Source: JAXLWB01 sp046328715 | Lineage (GTDB): Bacteria; Chloroflexota; Anaerolineae; Caldilineales; Caldilineaceae | NCBI GenBank assembly: GCA_046328715.1 | Contig: JAXLWB010000003.1 | Span: 1-64,000 of the forward strand | DNA length: 64,000 nt | Reading direction: 5' to 3' | The notes under the pieces: generated by a model | The model's database searches: none | Seen by the model: the letters and a program-made list of their open reading frames with translations, nothing else | What the model was told of the DNA's origin: nothing | Made by a program: the position numbers and the translations under genes | Part shown: positions 35,186-43,999 of the stretch, one piece after another | How positions within the stretch are numbered: the stretch's first letter is position 1 | How the letters are laid out: the number at the start of each line of letters is the position of its first letter

Positions 35186-35258
35186 TTTTGCAAAAGGTGA
35201 CCAGCACTTTTTGCCAGACAGCGAATTTCGTTAGAAAAGTGCTGATCACCTTGCAAAA
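35186..35258. repeat. Imperfect palindrome with GACCAGCACTTTT core
   Basis: TTTTGCAAAAGGTGACCAGC-like arm (35186-35211) pairs with 35233-35258, with a two-base bulge and one or two mismatches. The core GACCAGCACTTTT is shared with the palindrome at 45782-45858. It lies between the binding-protein gene and the aminotransferase gene and may terminate the former. Confidence 0.65.
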
Positions 35259-35293
35259 TTGACTTACATCGTGCCTCCTGCTATCTTCACCGT

Positions 35294-36601
35294 ATGTCGC
35301 ACCCATTTTCACTTCATCCAACACTTGCCGCCCATTTAACACCTTCCCCCACCCTGCTCATCAATGAACGAGTGACTCAGTTGTGGGCAGAGGGCAAGAC
35401 TGTTTTCCATCTGGGCTTTGGCGAATCTCGCTTTCCGGTTCACCCGAAGTTGGCCGCCGCGCTGCAAGCGAACATTCACCAGACCAGTTACCTCGCTACA
35501 CAAGGGTTAGCCGAACTACGCAGCGCGGCTGCCTCTTTCTACACGAAATTCGTTGACATTCCCACAACTGCCGACCGAGTTATGGTTGCCTCGGGAAGTA
35601 AACCTTTACTGTGGGCATTGCAGATGGCGCTGGATGCTGATCTGATTCTACCAACGCCTTCGTGGGTTAGCTACGCACCCCAAGCCCGTCTGCTACAGCG
35701 CAAGATCTTGCGCATTCCAGCCGGCGCAGCCAATCGTTATGCACTGACAGTGGAAGCGCTCGAAAAGACCGTGCGCCAGTCCGACAATCCAAGCAAACTA
35801 CTCTTGCTCAACAGTCCGAGCAATCCTGGGGGTTGGATATTGGAGCCGAAGTTGGTCAAGGAGATCTGCGATTTTTGCCGCCAAGAACAGATTCTGATCG
35901 GCAGTGACGAGATCTATGCGCTTACAGCACACGGCGTACGTCCCCATGCATCCCCAGCCCACTATTACCCAGAAGGCACGGTCGTCTTTGGCGGCTTGAG
36001 CAAACATTTATCACTGGGCGGCTGGCGATTGGGTGTGGCTGTTTTGCCTTCAGGCGAACGAGGCAAGTTACTGCTGCAAGGCATGAAGGTCATCGCCGGT
36101 GAAATCTGGTCGTCACCTGCTGCGCCAATCCAGTATGCTGCAATCAGCGCCTACAACGGCGACCCGGAAATCATGGAGTACATTGCGACCTGTGCCCGCC
36201 TGCACGCCATCCGTACCAACCATCTGTGGAGTTGGCTAAATGAGTATGGCGTCCCTTGCCCAGAGCCGCAGGGAGCCTTCTATCTCTTCCCCAACTTCGA
36301 TCCCTGGAAAGAGGCACTGGCAAAAAAAGGTGTCCACACCTCCGACGACTTGGCACGTTACCTGCTGGATGAAGTGCAAATTGCCACCTTACCGGGCACG
36401 GCGTTTGGCGTCCCAGCCGAGGAATTGTCGTTGCGCCTGGCAACCAGCTATGTGGATATGGAAACTGAGGAGAAAGCGGCCAATCTGCTCGCTGCCTGGC
36501 AACGAGATCCCGACCCAAGTCGCCTGATCGAAGGACATCACCCTGTCTTGCAGCAGACGATTGAGCGGATCGGTGCATTTTTGGACGGTTTACATGGATA
36601 A
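35294..36601 (+). CDS. Class I/II PLP-dependent aminotransferase
   Basis: This 435-residue fold-type I aminotransferase has substrate-side GFGESRFPVHP near the N-terminus, NSPSNPGGW (the Asn contacting PLP), SDEIYALT (the Asp holding the ring nitrogen), Schiff-base Lys at about 237 in GGLSKHLSLGGWRLG, and late LRLATSYVD with the carboxylate-binding Arg. It resembles aspartate/aromatic aminotransferase relatives. The downstream GreA-like gene overlaps its stop by eight bases, so the two are co-translated. Substrate unknown. Confidence 0.9.
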   Translation: MSHPFSLHPTLAAHLTPSPTLLINERVTQLWAEGKTVFHLGFGESRFPVHPKLAAALQANIHQTSYLATQGLAELRSAAASFYTKFVDIPTTADRVMVASGSKPLLWALQMALDADLILPTPSWVSYAPQARLLQRKILRIPAGAANRYALTVEALEKTVRQSDNPSKLLLLNSPSNPGGWILEPKLVKEICDFCRQEQILIGSDEIYALTAHGVRPHASPAHYYPEGTVVFGGLSKHLSLGGWRLGVAVLPSGERGKLLLQGMKVIAGEIWSSPAAPIQYAAISAYNGDPEIMEYIATCARLHAIRTNHLWSWLNEYGVPCPEPQGAFYLFPNFDPWKEALAKKGVHTSDDLARYLLDEVQIATLPGTAFGVPAEELSLRLATSYVDMETEEKAANLLAAWQRDPDPSRLIEGHHPVLQQTIERIGAFLDGLHG

Positions 36602-36983
36602 GATTGAAACACTTAAACAGGTGGGACTTGACACCCATGTCGAAGTGGAACTGATTGCTAAAAGCGGTGACAACGAACACATGATCTTTGACATCGTGCG
36701 CGATGCTGCTGCCGACTTTGACCAGGGTTTGCTTGGCATGAGTACACCTCTGGCCAAAGTGCTCTTGGGCCAGCTTGTTGGCAGCACAGTTGCCTATCGC
36801 ATGGGCGACATCGAACGGGTGAAGATCCTCAGCGTACGCAAATCGCAGCAGCCAATCGATCCCAACGCCGCCGACCGACGCCAAGCCATCATCGACCAGG
36901 CCGTTGAGAAGGCGCAACAGACCAGCGCCGAAATCTTCGCCTCTTCCTTCACCAGCAAATGGGGCGGTTATGATAATGGTTAA
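36594..36983 (+). CDS. GreA/GreB C-terminal-domain protein without the coiled coil
   Basis: This 129-residue protein carries the FKBP-like C-terminal domain of Gre factors (VEVELIAKSGDNEHMIFDI, then GMSTPLAKVLLGQLVGSTVAY and VKILSVR, the usual S-P-L-x-x-A-L-L-G signature). It lacks the N-terminal coiled coil that reaches into the RNA polymerase secondary channel. A 45-residue polar tail follows. It may bind RNA polymerase without cleavage stimulation, like Rnk. Its start overlaps the aminotransferase stop, and its last codons lie inside a TAATGG repeat. Confidence 0.75.
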   Translation: MDKIETLKQVGLDTHVEVELIAKSGDNEHMIFDIVRDAAADFDQGLLGMSTPLAKVLLGQLVGSTVAYRMGDIERVKILSVRKSQQPIDPNAADRRQAIIDQAVEKAQQTSAEIFASSFTSKWGGYDNG

Positions 36984-37075
36984 TGGCGAATGGTTAATGA
37001 AATCCCTTGACACCTTCCAGAATGCATACGATTTGTTAAAACTTAACCGTTAACCATTACCCATTAACCATTTTC
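36972..37075. repeat. TAATGGTTAATGG-type inverted repeat between convergent genes
   Basis: GATAATGGTTAATGGCGAAT and following bases (36972-36999) are answered by AACCGTTAACCATTACCCAT and following bases (37043-37075). Both flanking genes end inside the repeat: the final codons (DNG and KMVNG) are made of repeat sequence. Same family as 32201-32317. Confidence 0.7.
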
Positions 37076-37863
37076 CTCGCCCAGAGGCGCATGTAGGGTA
37101 CGGTGACGAGCAAGAAATGCTCCCAGGAACCCGGTGTAGGATCCAACGACTCAACCGGGTCTTCATCGAAGCGCACGATCTGCAATCCACGCTGAAGCAG
37201 GCCATTGAATAGCGCACTAAATGTGTGACGAAATTCACGCGGGCCACGGATGTGCAGCAACTCGCCGGCGTCATTCTCAATGGTCCATTCCGGCACCGCA
37301 AAGACCCGATCCAGGTCGATCTCAGCGCCGTTGATGTACGGTTCGCACAACCGATAGCCGACCCCATCCCACTTGGTCTCATCCATCCCATGCGTCACTG
37401 GGTTGTGAAAGGAAAGATGATAAAAGCCACCAGGGCGCAACAAGCGTGCCACCCCATCAAAGACCGGATTGACATCCGAGATGAAGTTGATTGAGTGCGC
37501 GTGCCAGATGACATCGAAGGAGCCATCGGCAAAGCGGGAGAGATCACGCATATCTCCTTGTTCGGTGCGTACCTGATAGCCATAATGTTGCGCAGCCTCA
37601 CGGTCACGGGCAAGCTGAGTCTCTGACAGGTCGAGCACGGTGACCTTAGCACCCAAGAGCGAAAAGGCAGCCGATTGTTGCCCACCTCCTCCAGCAAGGC
37701 AGAGCACATCCTTGCCGCTCAACTCGCCAGCTAGAGAGAGTGGATCGACCAGTTGCTGTGCCGCCGTGCGCTCCAGGTTAAGGAAAGGGCGAGAGTAAGC
37801 CACACCCGCTTGAGCAAGTTCTTCCCAACGTTCTTTGTTGTAGCGCGCCAGTTCATCGAGCAT
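37057..37863 (-). CDS. Class I SAM-dependent methyltransferase
   Basis: This 268-residue protein of the Methyltransf_11/UbiE-like group has motif I VLCLAGGGGQQSAAFSLLGA (Gly-rich, about residues 52-70), VTVLDLSETQL (acidic strand-2 end), GSFDVIWHAHSINFI as motif IV and LLRPGGFYHLSF as motif VI. The N-terminal 45 residues are helical. The AGGGGQ form in place of the E/DxGxGxG motif is a recognisable subgroup. It lies 18 nt downstream of the double FemAB gene on the same strand and may share its transcript. Substrate unknown. Confidence 0.9.
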   Translation of the reverse strand: MLDELARYNKERWEELAQAGVAYSRPFLNLERTAAQQLVDPLSLAGELSGKDVLCLAGGGGQQSAAFSLLGAKVTVLDLSETQLARDREAAQHYGYQVRTEQGDMRDLSRFADGSFDVIWHAHSINFISDVNPVFDGVARLLRPGGFYHLSFHNPVTHGMDETKWDGVGYRLCEPYINGAEIDLDRVFAVPEWTIENDAGELLHIRGPREFRHTFSALFNGLLQRGLQIVRFDEDPVESLDPTPGSWEHFLLVTVPYMRLWARKMVNG

Positions 37864-37881
37864 TGTGATGTCCTTTTTCTG

Positions 37882-40200
37882 TTATCTTGACCGCATCCAC
37901 TGTAACACAAGTGGGATCAAGCGAGTATAGCCATCATAGAGCAGCGGCCAAACGGGATAGTCCCAAGCTCCCACATGCGGCTGGAATTCAGCGCCAAAGC
38001 CTTGTTTGAACTGCCAAACCCCTTGCATCCCATCTTCAGCGTTTTCGATCTCAGTGGGAGCGCCCCACCAGTCATAGATCGTACAGCCCTGGTTGATCGC
38101 CCAGCGCAGTGCTTCCCATTGCAACAGATAGTTGGGCATGTCGCGACGTCGTCGTTCCGAGCTGGCACCGTAGAAGTACCATACACGGCGACCATAGCGA
38201 AATAGAAAGATGCCGGCCACGGCAGTTGGCTCTTCGGCATGTTCGGCCAACAAGAGGGCACCACCTGCCGGGTTGCCAACCTCAGCTTGCGCACTCAAGA
38301 AGGTCTGCCAGGTTGTACGGTAGTAGTCGTAGGGACGAATCAGAAAGCCATCGCGCTGACCCGTTTCGGCATAGAGATCGTAGAAGATATGCAAATCGCC
38401 TGGGCCGCCCTCACGGACACGGATACCACGCTTCTCAGCTAGGCGCACATTGTAACGCCACTTCTGTTTCATACCATCGAGCAGCGCAGTCTCGCCAGTC
38501 GTCAAGTCGCTGTAACCAGTGTTCTTAAATTGGATCTGATCATCGCTGTAACGCCAGCCGTTGCTACGCAGAGTGGTCAGCAGCCTTTTCCCTTCCGGCG
38601 AGTCTTCGCGCACATCCGGGTCAATCTTGACAAAGAGACAGCCACGTTGCCGCGCTTCGATCACGATCCAGGAGAGGGCCGCCTTGACCTTGCGCTCATC
38701 CTGCCAATCGACGACGGGACCCTTTGGCACATAGGCAATACGCAACGGCAAGTAGGGAATCGGTTGCCGCCAAAGCAGTTGAAAAGCAGCCAACGGCGAG
38801 TCATTCGCTTCATTCAGAACATAGCGTTCGGCATGCCATTCCGTCTGTCCCTTGACTGCACCCCATTCCCAACTTTGGAGGACATGAGGGTTGGGTAGGG
38901 TTGAAAGGATAGAGCGCCATTGGCTGGCACTCGTGACAAGGTGACAAGGAGACAGGGTGACCTGGGTATTTGCGTCGGCACGCCAAGGATCCAGTTTTGC
39001 CTGTCTCGCCAACACAGGTTCACCTTGCCACCTTGTCACGTCCGACGTGGGGTCGGCGTCACCTTGTCTCTTCTTCGCCTCCTGCCACTTTTCACGCGCC
39101 CACAGACTACCAGCGTAGACAGCGTAGCCTAGCGGATTCACAGGTCGATCCCAGGAACCGACGGCACGCACGACATTGCCGTTAAAGCCTTGTTTGAAAC
39201 GGTAGACGCCCCAAAGGCCATAGCTGGGAAGATTTTCTAGATCGATGGAGACCTGCTCCACAGGCGTGCCACTACCATTGCCGTTGCGCAACCCGAGCGC
39301 CAACTGTCCGATCTCGTCGGGAATGCCCCAGAAATCATAACTTGTTGCGCCTTGTGCCTTGGCCCAGCGTACTCCCGCCCACTGCAAGGCATGATTGGGC
39401 ATACGGTTGCGTTCTTTGTCGGCACTGGCCCCCCATAGATAAATTCCAGTTTTGCCGACACAGGTCACGACGATAGCTGCAATCGCCTCGCCTGCATATT
39501 CGGCGAGCAGAAAGGCGGCCTGGTGCGGCACAAAGAGCTGATAGGCTAGATTGTAGTAGGCGGGAGAATGGACAGCGAAGCCATCGCGGCTACCGGTTGT
39601 CGCCATCAACTGGTTGAAGATCGGCAGATCGGCGGCGGTTGCCTGGCGGACGGTGATGCCTTTCTTTTCAGCCAGGCGAATGTTATAGCGCCATTTTTGT
39701 TTCATGCGGGCGAGGATGGCTTCTTCCTCGCCGCTGATGTCGATCGTGATGGTGCTGGGCGGCTGCACGGTTTGTCGGCTGGGTTGGAAACCGTAGCTGC
39801 TCAGTAGTTGTCGATGTTCCAGCGTGTCTGCCAGATCGGGCTCTACTTTGAGCAATGCTGCACCTTGACGACGGCAGGCGTTGTTCAGCTCATCGAGTAG
39901 TGCCATCACTTCGCTGCGATCACACCAGTTGAGCAACGGACCGCGCGGCACATAGCCCAGTGTCAGCCCTTTGCCTCGCCAACCGATCGTACGAAAGAGC
40001 AGCAGTGCACCCGCTTTGGTTGCGCCGTTGCCGTCGGCAAGCGCCACACGCTCGGCCTGCCAGCCGAAATTCGCCTTGAGCGTGCCCCAGCCACTAGTCT
40101 GCAAAATGTGGGCGGCAGGGTGCGAATAGACAAAGCGATCCCAGGCCGAGTCATCGAGCGTTTGGCGCGAATATGTACGATTGATACTGGTGGATTCCAT
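37882..40200 (-). CDS. Tandem FemAB-like aminoacyltransferase (two domains in one chain)
   Basis: This 772-residue protein consists of two FemAB/peptidoglycan-bridge transferase modules, residues 15-375 and 425-765. Both show the same landmarks: LQTSGWGTLK/LQSWEWGAVK, LGYVPRGP/IAYVPKGP, MKQKWRYNIRLAEKKGI/MKQKWRYNVRLAEKRGI, and WGASADKERNRMPNHALQW/YGASSERRRRDMPNYLLQW. FemX-like enzymes add amino acids from aminoacyl-tRNA to lipid II, each normally a single chain acting alone or in pairs. The linker (about residues 377-423) is polar and encoded by an inserted palindromic repeat. A cell-wall cross-bridge or a related glycolipid is the likely substrate. Confidence 0.9.
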   Translation of the reverse strand: MESTSINRTYSRQTLDDSAWDRFVYSHPAAHILQTSGWGTLKANFGWQAERVALADGNGATKAGALLLFRTIGWRGKGLTLGYVPRGPLLNWCDRSEVMALLDELNNACRRQGAALLKVEPDLADTLEHRQLLSSYGFQPSRQTVQPPSTITIDISGEEEAILARMKQKWRYNIRLAEKKGITVRQATAADLPIFNQLMATTGSRDGFAVHSPAYYNLAYQLFVPHQAAFLLAEYAGEAIAAIVVTCVGKTGIYLWGASADKERNRMPNHALQWAGVRWAKAQGATSYDFWGIPDEIGQLALGLRNGNGSGTPVEQVSIDLENLPSYGLWGVYRFKQGFNGNVVRAVGSWDRPVNPLGYAVYAGSLWAREKWQEAKKRQGDADPTSDVTRWQGEPVLARQAKLDPWRADANTQVTLSPCHLVTSASQWRSILSTLPNPHVLQSWEWGAVKGQTEWHAERYVLNEANDSPLAAFQLLWRQPIPYLPLRIAYVPKGPVVDWQDERKVKAALSWIVIEARQRGCLFVKIDPDVREDSPEGKRLLTTLRSNGWRYSDDQIQFKNTGYSDLTTGETALLDGMKQKWRYNVRLAEKRGIRVREGGPGDLHIFYDLYAETGQRDGFLIRPYDYYRTTWQTFLSAQAEVGNPAGGALLLAEHAEEPTAVAGIFLFRYGRRVWYFYGASSERRRRDMPNYLLQWEALRWAINQGCTIYDWWGAPTEIENAEDGMQGVWQFKQGFGAEFQPHVGAWDYPVWPLLYDGYTRLIPLVLQWMRSR
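38933..39070. repeat. Palindromic repeat inside the FemAB coding sequence
   Basis: GTGACAAGGTGACAAGGAGA and following bases (38933-38965) face CACCTTGCCACCTTGTCAC (39021-39039), and GTCACCTTGTCTC (39058-39070) repeats the motif a third time. The element is built of GGTGACAAG blocks, as are the intergenic simple palindromes elsewhere in the window. It is read in frame and forms the linker between the two catalytic modules, showing that the repeat spread into a tolerant site. Confidence 0.65.
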
Positions 40201-40264
40201 AGAGGTCTATGATAAACTTGAGCAGCACGAAACGTAAAACGTAAGAGGGAACAGGTAACAACTG

Positions 40265-40318
40265 ATGCATGATCCGTGATGCGTGAACATACGCGCTACA
40301 TTTTCACGGATCACGCAT
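40265..40318. repeat. Hairpin of GTGATCCGTGA type
   Basis: ATGCATGATCCGTGA (40265-40279) and TCACGGATCACGCAT (40304-40318) form a 14-of-15 stem with a 24-nt loop, in the spacer between the divergent FemAB and ftcD genes. A related hairpin with a CTCGTGA core lies at 55199-55258. Confidence 0.7.
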
Positions 40319-40374
40319 GATAAACTGACGAATCGACCCGAACATCAGTAGCAATTATTTGGAGTATTGGCGAC

Positions 40375-41280
40375 ATGCTCAATCCAATCATCGAAGCTGT
40401 ACCGAACTTTTCCGAAGGACGACGCCCCGACGTGATCGAGGCATTAAAGGCAGCGATTCAGGTGCCAGGCGTGCTGTTACTCGATAGCAGCAGCGATCAT
40501 GACCACAACCGCAGCGTGCTTACCATCGCTGGTGCGCCGGAAGCAGTTGTGGAAGGTCTCTTCCAGGTGGTCAAAGTGGCGGCGGAACAGATCAACCTCT
40601 TCGAGCATGAGGGAGCACATCCACGCATTGGGGCGACTGATGTCGTGCCGCTCGTGCCGATTCAGGGCATTACGCTGGAAGAGTGCGCGGTGCTGGCAAC
40701 CGAGCTTGGCAGGCGCATCGGCGAAGAGTTGCAGATTCCAGTCTATCTTTACGAAGCGGCAGCCACCCGCCCCGAACGCAAAAACCTGGCCAATATCCGC
40801 AAGGGTGAGTTTGAAGGTCTGTTACAAGAGATACATCTGCCCGAACGCCAGCCAGACTTTGGCCCGGCGCGAGTTGCTTCTGCAGGTGCTACCGTGGTTG
40901 GGGCACGGCAGTTTTTGGTGGCCTACAACTTCTATCTCAACACGGATCGGGTAGAGATTGCCAAGGCAATTGCCAAAAGCATTCGCGAGAGCAGCGGCGG
41001 CTTGCCTGGCGTCAAATCGATTGGCTTGCTGGTGGATAGCCGCGCTCAAGTCAGCATGAACCTGGTCGATTATACCCAAACGCCGTTGCATGTTGTGATG
41101 GAGCGCGTGAGCGAATTGGCGCGCCAGCAAGGTTACGAGGTCGCAGAAAGCGAGTTGATCGGATTGATCCCGCAAGAGGTAATCGTACAGGCTGCCGCAC
41201 ACTTTCTCAAGTTGCCAAACATGAATGCGGGCCGCATGGTGGAAGTGGCGATTGCGCGCAAGCTGCAAGACAGGGAGTAG
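40375..41280 (+). CDS. ftcD: Glutamate formimidoyltransferase
   Basis: This 301-residue enzyme of histidine degradation transfers the formimino group of N-formimino-glutamate to tetrahydrofolate. It opens with IIEAVPNFSEGRRPDVI, has SSDHDHNRSVLTIAG with the catalytic His, EGAHPRIGATDVVPL, and NMNAGRMVEVAIARKL at the end. Length equals the transferase half alone; the cyclodeaminase domain found in animals is absent. TTGGAGTATTGGCGAC gives the ribosome-binding site. No other hut gene is nearby. Confidence 0.93.
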   Translation: MLNPIIEAVPNFSEGRRPDVIEALKAAIQVPGVLLLDSSSDHDHNRSVLTIAGAPEAVVEGLFQVVKVAAEQINLFEHEGAHPRIGATDVVPLVPIQGITLEECAVLATELGRRIGEELQIPVYLYEAAATRPERKNLANIRKGEFEGLLQEIHLPERQPDFGPARVASAGATVVGARQFLVAYNFYLNTDRVEIAKAIAKSIRESSGGLPGVKSIGLLVDSRAQVSMNLVDYTQTPLHVVMERVSELARQQGYEVAESELIGLIPQEVIVQAAAHFLKLPNMNAGRMVEVAIARKLQDRE

Positions 41281-41430
41281 GGTGGTGTGAAGATGGGAAG
41301 GTAGCATGAGACGGTATTCCTCATATCTTTTTGTCTTCTTGTCATCTTGTCTGCCCACACCCTCCTCCCTTCACGCACCGCAGTTCCAGTTTCTCGTTGC
41401 GGCTCGTTCGTGCTACAATCCCACCTATCT

Positions 41431-42378
41431 ATGTCGCTCGATAGTGTAGCGCTCGATTTGGCCATCATCATTCTCAATTACAATACAAAGGATTTGCTGC
41501 GCGCTTGCCTGCGGTCGGTCTTTGCGACGCAGGATTCGTTGGCGAAGCTGGTCTGCGTGGTTGACAATGCCAGCAAAGATGGCAGCGCCGAGATGGTGCG
41601 CAACGACTTCCCCCAAGTGCGACTGATCGCCAACTCGAACAATCCTGGCTATAGCGCTGGCAATAATTCCGGCATGCGTTCCTTTGGCTTTGGGACAAAG
41701 ATAAAAAAAGGGGACCCAGTGATCAGTTCTCTCCCCCGCTATGTCTTACTGCTAAATCCCGACACCCTGATTCCTCCGACGACTTTTGCGCGCATGGTTG
41801 AATTTATGGATGCCAACCCGAAAGTCGGGGTAGCTGGACCGCGCGTGCGCCGCCCGGATGGCAGCCTAGATCGCGCCTGTCGCCGCAGTTTTCCAACGCC
41901 ACAGGTCAGTTTCTATCGCATGATCGGGCTCAGTCGACTCTTTCCCCACAGCAAACGCTTCAACGCTTACAACCTGGAGTACCTGGCCGAAGATGCGGTT
42001 CATCCTGTCGATTCGGTGGTGGGTGCGTATATGCAGGTGCGCCGAGAAGCGATTCTCGACGCAGGATTGCTGGACGAGACCTTTTTCATGTATGGCGAAG
42101 ATCTCGATTGGGCAAAGCGGATCAAGGATTGCGGCTGGGAAGTCTGGTATAATGGTGCGGTCGAAATGACGCACGTCAAAGAGGCTGCCAGCAGTCAGAG
42201 CAGTCGTTCGCGCATCGATTTTTACGAAGCGATGTGGATCTTTTATCGCAAGCATTACCAGGCCACCACCCCCGCCTGGATGGATCGAGCCATCGCCGTG
42301 GGCATTGCTGGCAAGGCAGCGCTGGATGTCGCTCGCTCCTTGTGGCGCTTCTGCCGTAGGCAAGTGGCCACCATTTAA
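41431..42378 (+). CDS. GT2 glycosyltransferase (WbbL rhamnosyltransferase-like)
   Basis: This 315-residue GT-A enzyme has IIILNYNTKDLLRACLRSV at the start, VVDNASKDGSAEMV, a DxD-equivalent LLLNPDTLIP, then GAYMQVRREAILDAGLLDETFFMYGEDLDWAKRI typical of the WbbL group, and a C-terminal amphipathic helix. It would transfer a sugar such as rhamnose to a lipid-linked acceptor at the inner face of the membrane. The ATG at 41431 is close behind a TACAAT -10-like box, so the leader is short. The sugar transferase gene follows after 32 nt. Confidence 0.9.
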   Translation: MSLDSVALDLAIIILNYNTKDLLRACLRSVFATQDSLAKLVCVVDNASKDGSAEMVRNDFPQVRLIANSNNPGYSAGNNSGMRSFGFGTKIKKGDPVISSLPRYVLLLNPDTLIPPTTFARMVEFMDANPKVGVAGPRVRRPDGSLDRACRRSFPTPQVSFYRMIGLSRLFPHSKRFNAYNLEYLAEDAVHPVDSVVGAYMQVRREAILDAGLLDETFFMYGEDLDWAKRIKDCGWEVWYNGAVEMTHVKEAASSQSSRSRIDFYEAMWIFYRKHYQATTPAWMDRAIAVGIAGKAALDVARSLWRFCRRQVATI

Positions 42379-42410
42379 ACACCGGTAGGCAATGTAACCT
42401 GTTACCAACA

Positions 42411-43886
42411 ATGGCGCAGAGTATAACGCAGTTTCCCAAACTCGAAGAAGAAGACAGTTCGCTCCAACGCATCCGCCGCCCCGGCACGATGAAACGAGCC
42501 CAGGCGATCTTCCTGGCGGTGTTAGTGCTATTGGATATTGCTTCGGTTTGGATTGCCTATTACGCAGCTCATTCAATCCTGGCCTATAATCTACCAGCGA
42601 GTCGGCTCGGCGAATTTGTCACCTTCCTGCCCTTGCCAATCCTCAACACTGGCGTGCTGATTGCGACCTTTTTCACACAGCGCATGTATCAGCGGCGCCG
42701 TCCCATCAGCCACCTAGACGAGCTGACCAAGATTTTCTTCTACAATACCTTTGCGGTTTTGATCACGATCGCCCTGCTCACGCTGACCATGCGTGACTTT
42801 GACTATCATCGTAGCCTTGTAGCCTATGCCTGGTTGCTTAACATTGGTGTGCTGACTTTGCTGCGTACAATTCACGCCCAAGTGCAATGGAAGATTCAGG
42901 CCCGTGGCATCGGCGATGATCGGGTCATGATCGTGGGTGCGGGTGAGATTGGACAGATGTTGATCCACAAGATCATGTCGAATCCACAACTTGGCTACAA
43001 AGTGATCGGCATTGTCGACCATAGTAAAACCGATCGACTTCAGTACCCCAAGAATGTGAACAATTTAGGTTCGATGGCCGACATCCCCTGGATCATTGAT
43101 CGCTACGAGATCGATGAGGTCATGATCGGCCTGCCAGAGAGCAACCATCAGGAGTTGGTTAACATCATTAGCCTGTGCGAGCGCGAAAAAGTTGGTATCC
43201 GCATCTTTCCCGACGTCTTCCAGATGCTGGCGGGCGAAGTAAACATCGGCGACCTGGGCGGCCTGCCATTGCTGACGATTCGCGATGTTGCGTTGCAAGG
43301 TTGGATGCTAGCTCTCAAACGCGGCATGGACATTGTGGTAAGCTTTGTAGGTCTGATTCTGTGCAGTCCGATCATGGTGATCAGCGCCATCCTGATTAAG
43401 CTCGACAGCCAGGGACCGGTTTTCTACACGCAGGAGCGGATGGGGTTGGACGCACGGCCTTTTAAGATCATCAAGTTTCGCTCGATGCGCCAGGATGCCG
43501 AAGTCGGTGGCCCCGGTTGGACTCGGCCAGATGACCCACGGGTGACCAAGTTGGGCACATTCATGCGACGCTGGAATGTTGACGAGTTACCCCAGTTCGT
43601 CAATGTGCTGATCGGTGATATGAGTTTGGTTGGGCCTCGGCCAGAACGTCCTGTCTACGTTGAACAATTCCGCCAAAGCATTCCACGTTACATGGATCGC
43701 CATCGCGAACGGGCTGGCTTGACCGGTTGGGCGCAGGTCAATGGCTTACGCGGCGACACTTCGATCATTGAACGCACAAAGTACGATCTGTGGTATATTG
43801 AGAACTGGTCACTCTGGCTTGACATTAAGATCATCATTCGCACCTTGGTGCAGATGATCTTGGGGGTGAACGATAATGCGTATTGA
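42411..43886 (+). CDS. Undecaprenyl-phosphate sugar phosphotransferase (WcaJ/EpsL-like)
   Basis: This 491-residue polyprenyl-phosphate hexose-1-phosphate transferase starts cell-surface polysaccharide synthesis. Four transmembrane helices (residues 28-150) are followed by a CoA-binding-like Rossmann domain (VMIVGAGEIGQMLIHKI) and another helix at about 305. The catalytic sugar-transferase core comes last: LDSQGPVFYTQERMGLDARPFKIIKFRSM, WNVDELPQFVNVLIGDMSLVGPRPERP, and RAGLTGWAQVNGLRGDT. It pairs with the GT2 gene just upstream. The likely sugar is glucose or galactose phosphate, but this is not shown by the sequence. Confidence 0.93.
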   Translation: MAQSITQFPKLEEEDSSLQRIRRPGTMKRAQAIFLAVLVLLDIASVWIAYYAAHSILAYNLPASRLGEFVTFLPLPILNTGVLIATFFTQRMYQRRRPISHLDELTKIFFYNTFAVLITIALLTLTMRDFDYHRSLVAYAWLLNIGVLTLLRTIHAQVQWKIQARGIGDDRVMIVGAGEIGQMLIHKIMSNPQLGYKVIGIVDHSKTDRLQYPKNVNNLGSMADIPWIIDRYEIDEVMIGLPESNHQELVNIISLCEREKVGIRIFPDVFQMLAGEVNIGDLGGLPLLTIRDVALQGWMLALKRGMDIVVSFVGLILCSPIMVISAILIKLDSQGPVFYTQERMGLDARPFKIIKFRSMRQDAEVGGPGWTRPDDPRVTKLGTFMRRWNVDELPQFVNVLIGDMSLVGPRPERPVYVEQFRQSIPRYMDRHRERAGLTGWAQVNGLRGDTSIIERTKYDLWYIENWSLWLDIKIIIRTLVQMILGVNDNAY

Positions 43887-43963
43887 GCAGTAGGACAGTA
43901 AAACTGCCTTTTAACTTCATTGTCTCTCGCCACTGACTCAATGATTCACTGTTGGACAAAAGA

Positions 43964-43992
43964 TTGACACGGATGTTCGTCTAGGTTAACAT
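43964..43992 (+). promoter_or_regulatory. hrcA promoter placed for a leaderless transcript
   Basis: TTGACA (43964-43969) is followed by a 17-nt spacer and TAACAT (43987-43992). Transcription would start around 43999-44000, at or beyond the first candidate ATG (43994) and right at the second (44000). The mRNA would thus have no leader. No CIRCE inverted repeat (TTAGCACTC-N9-GAGTGCTAA) is visible here. Confidence 0.7.
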
Positions 43993-43999
43993 AATGGCT

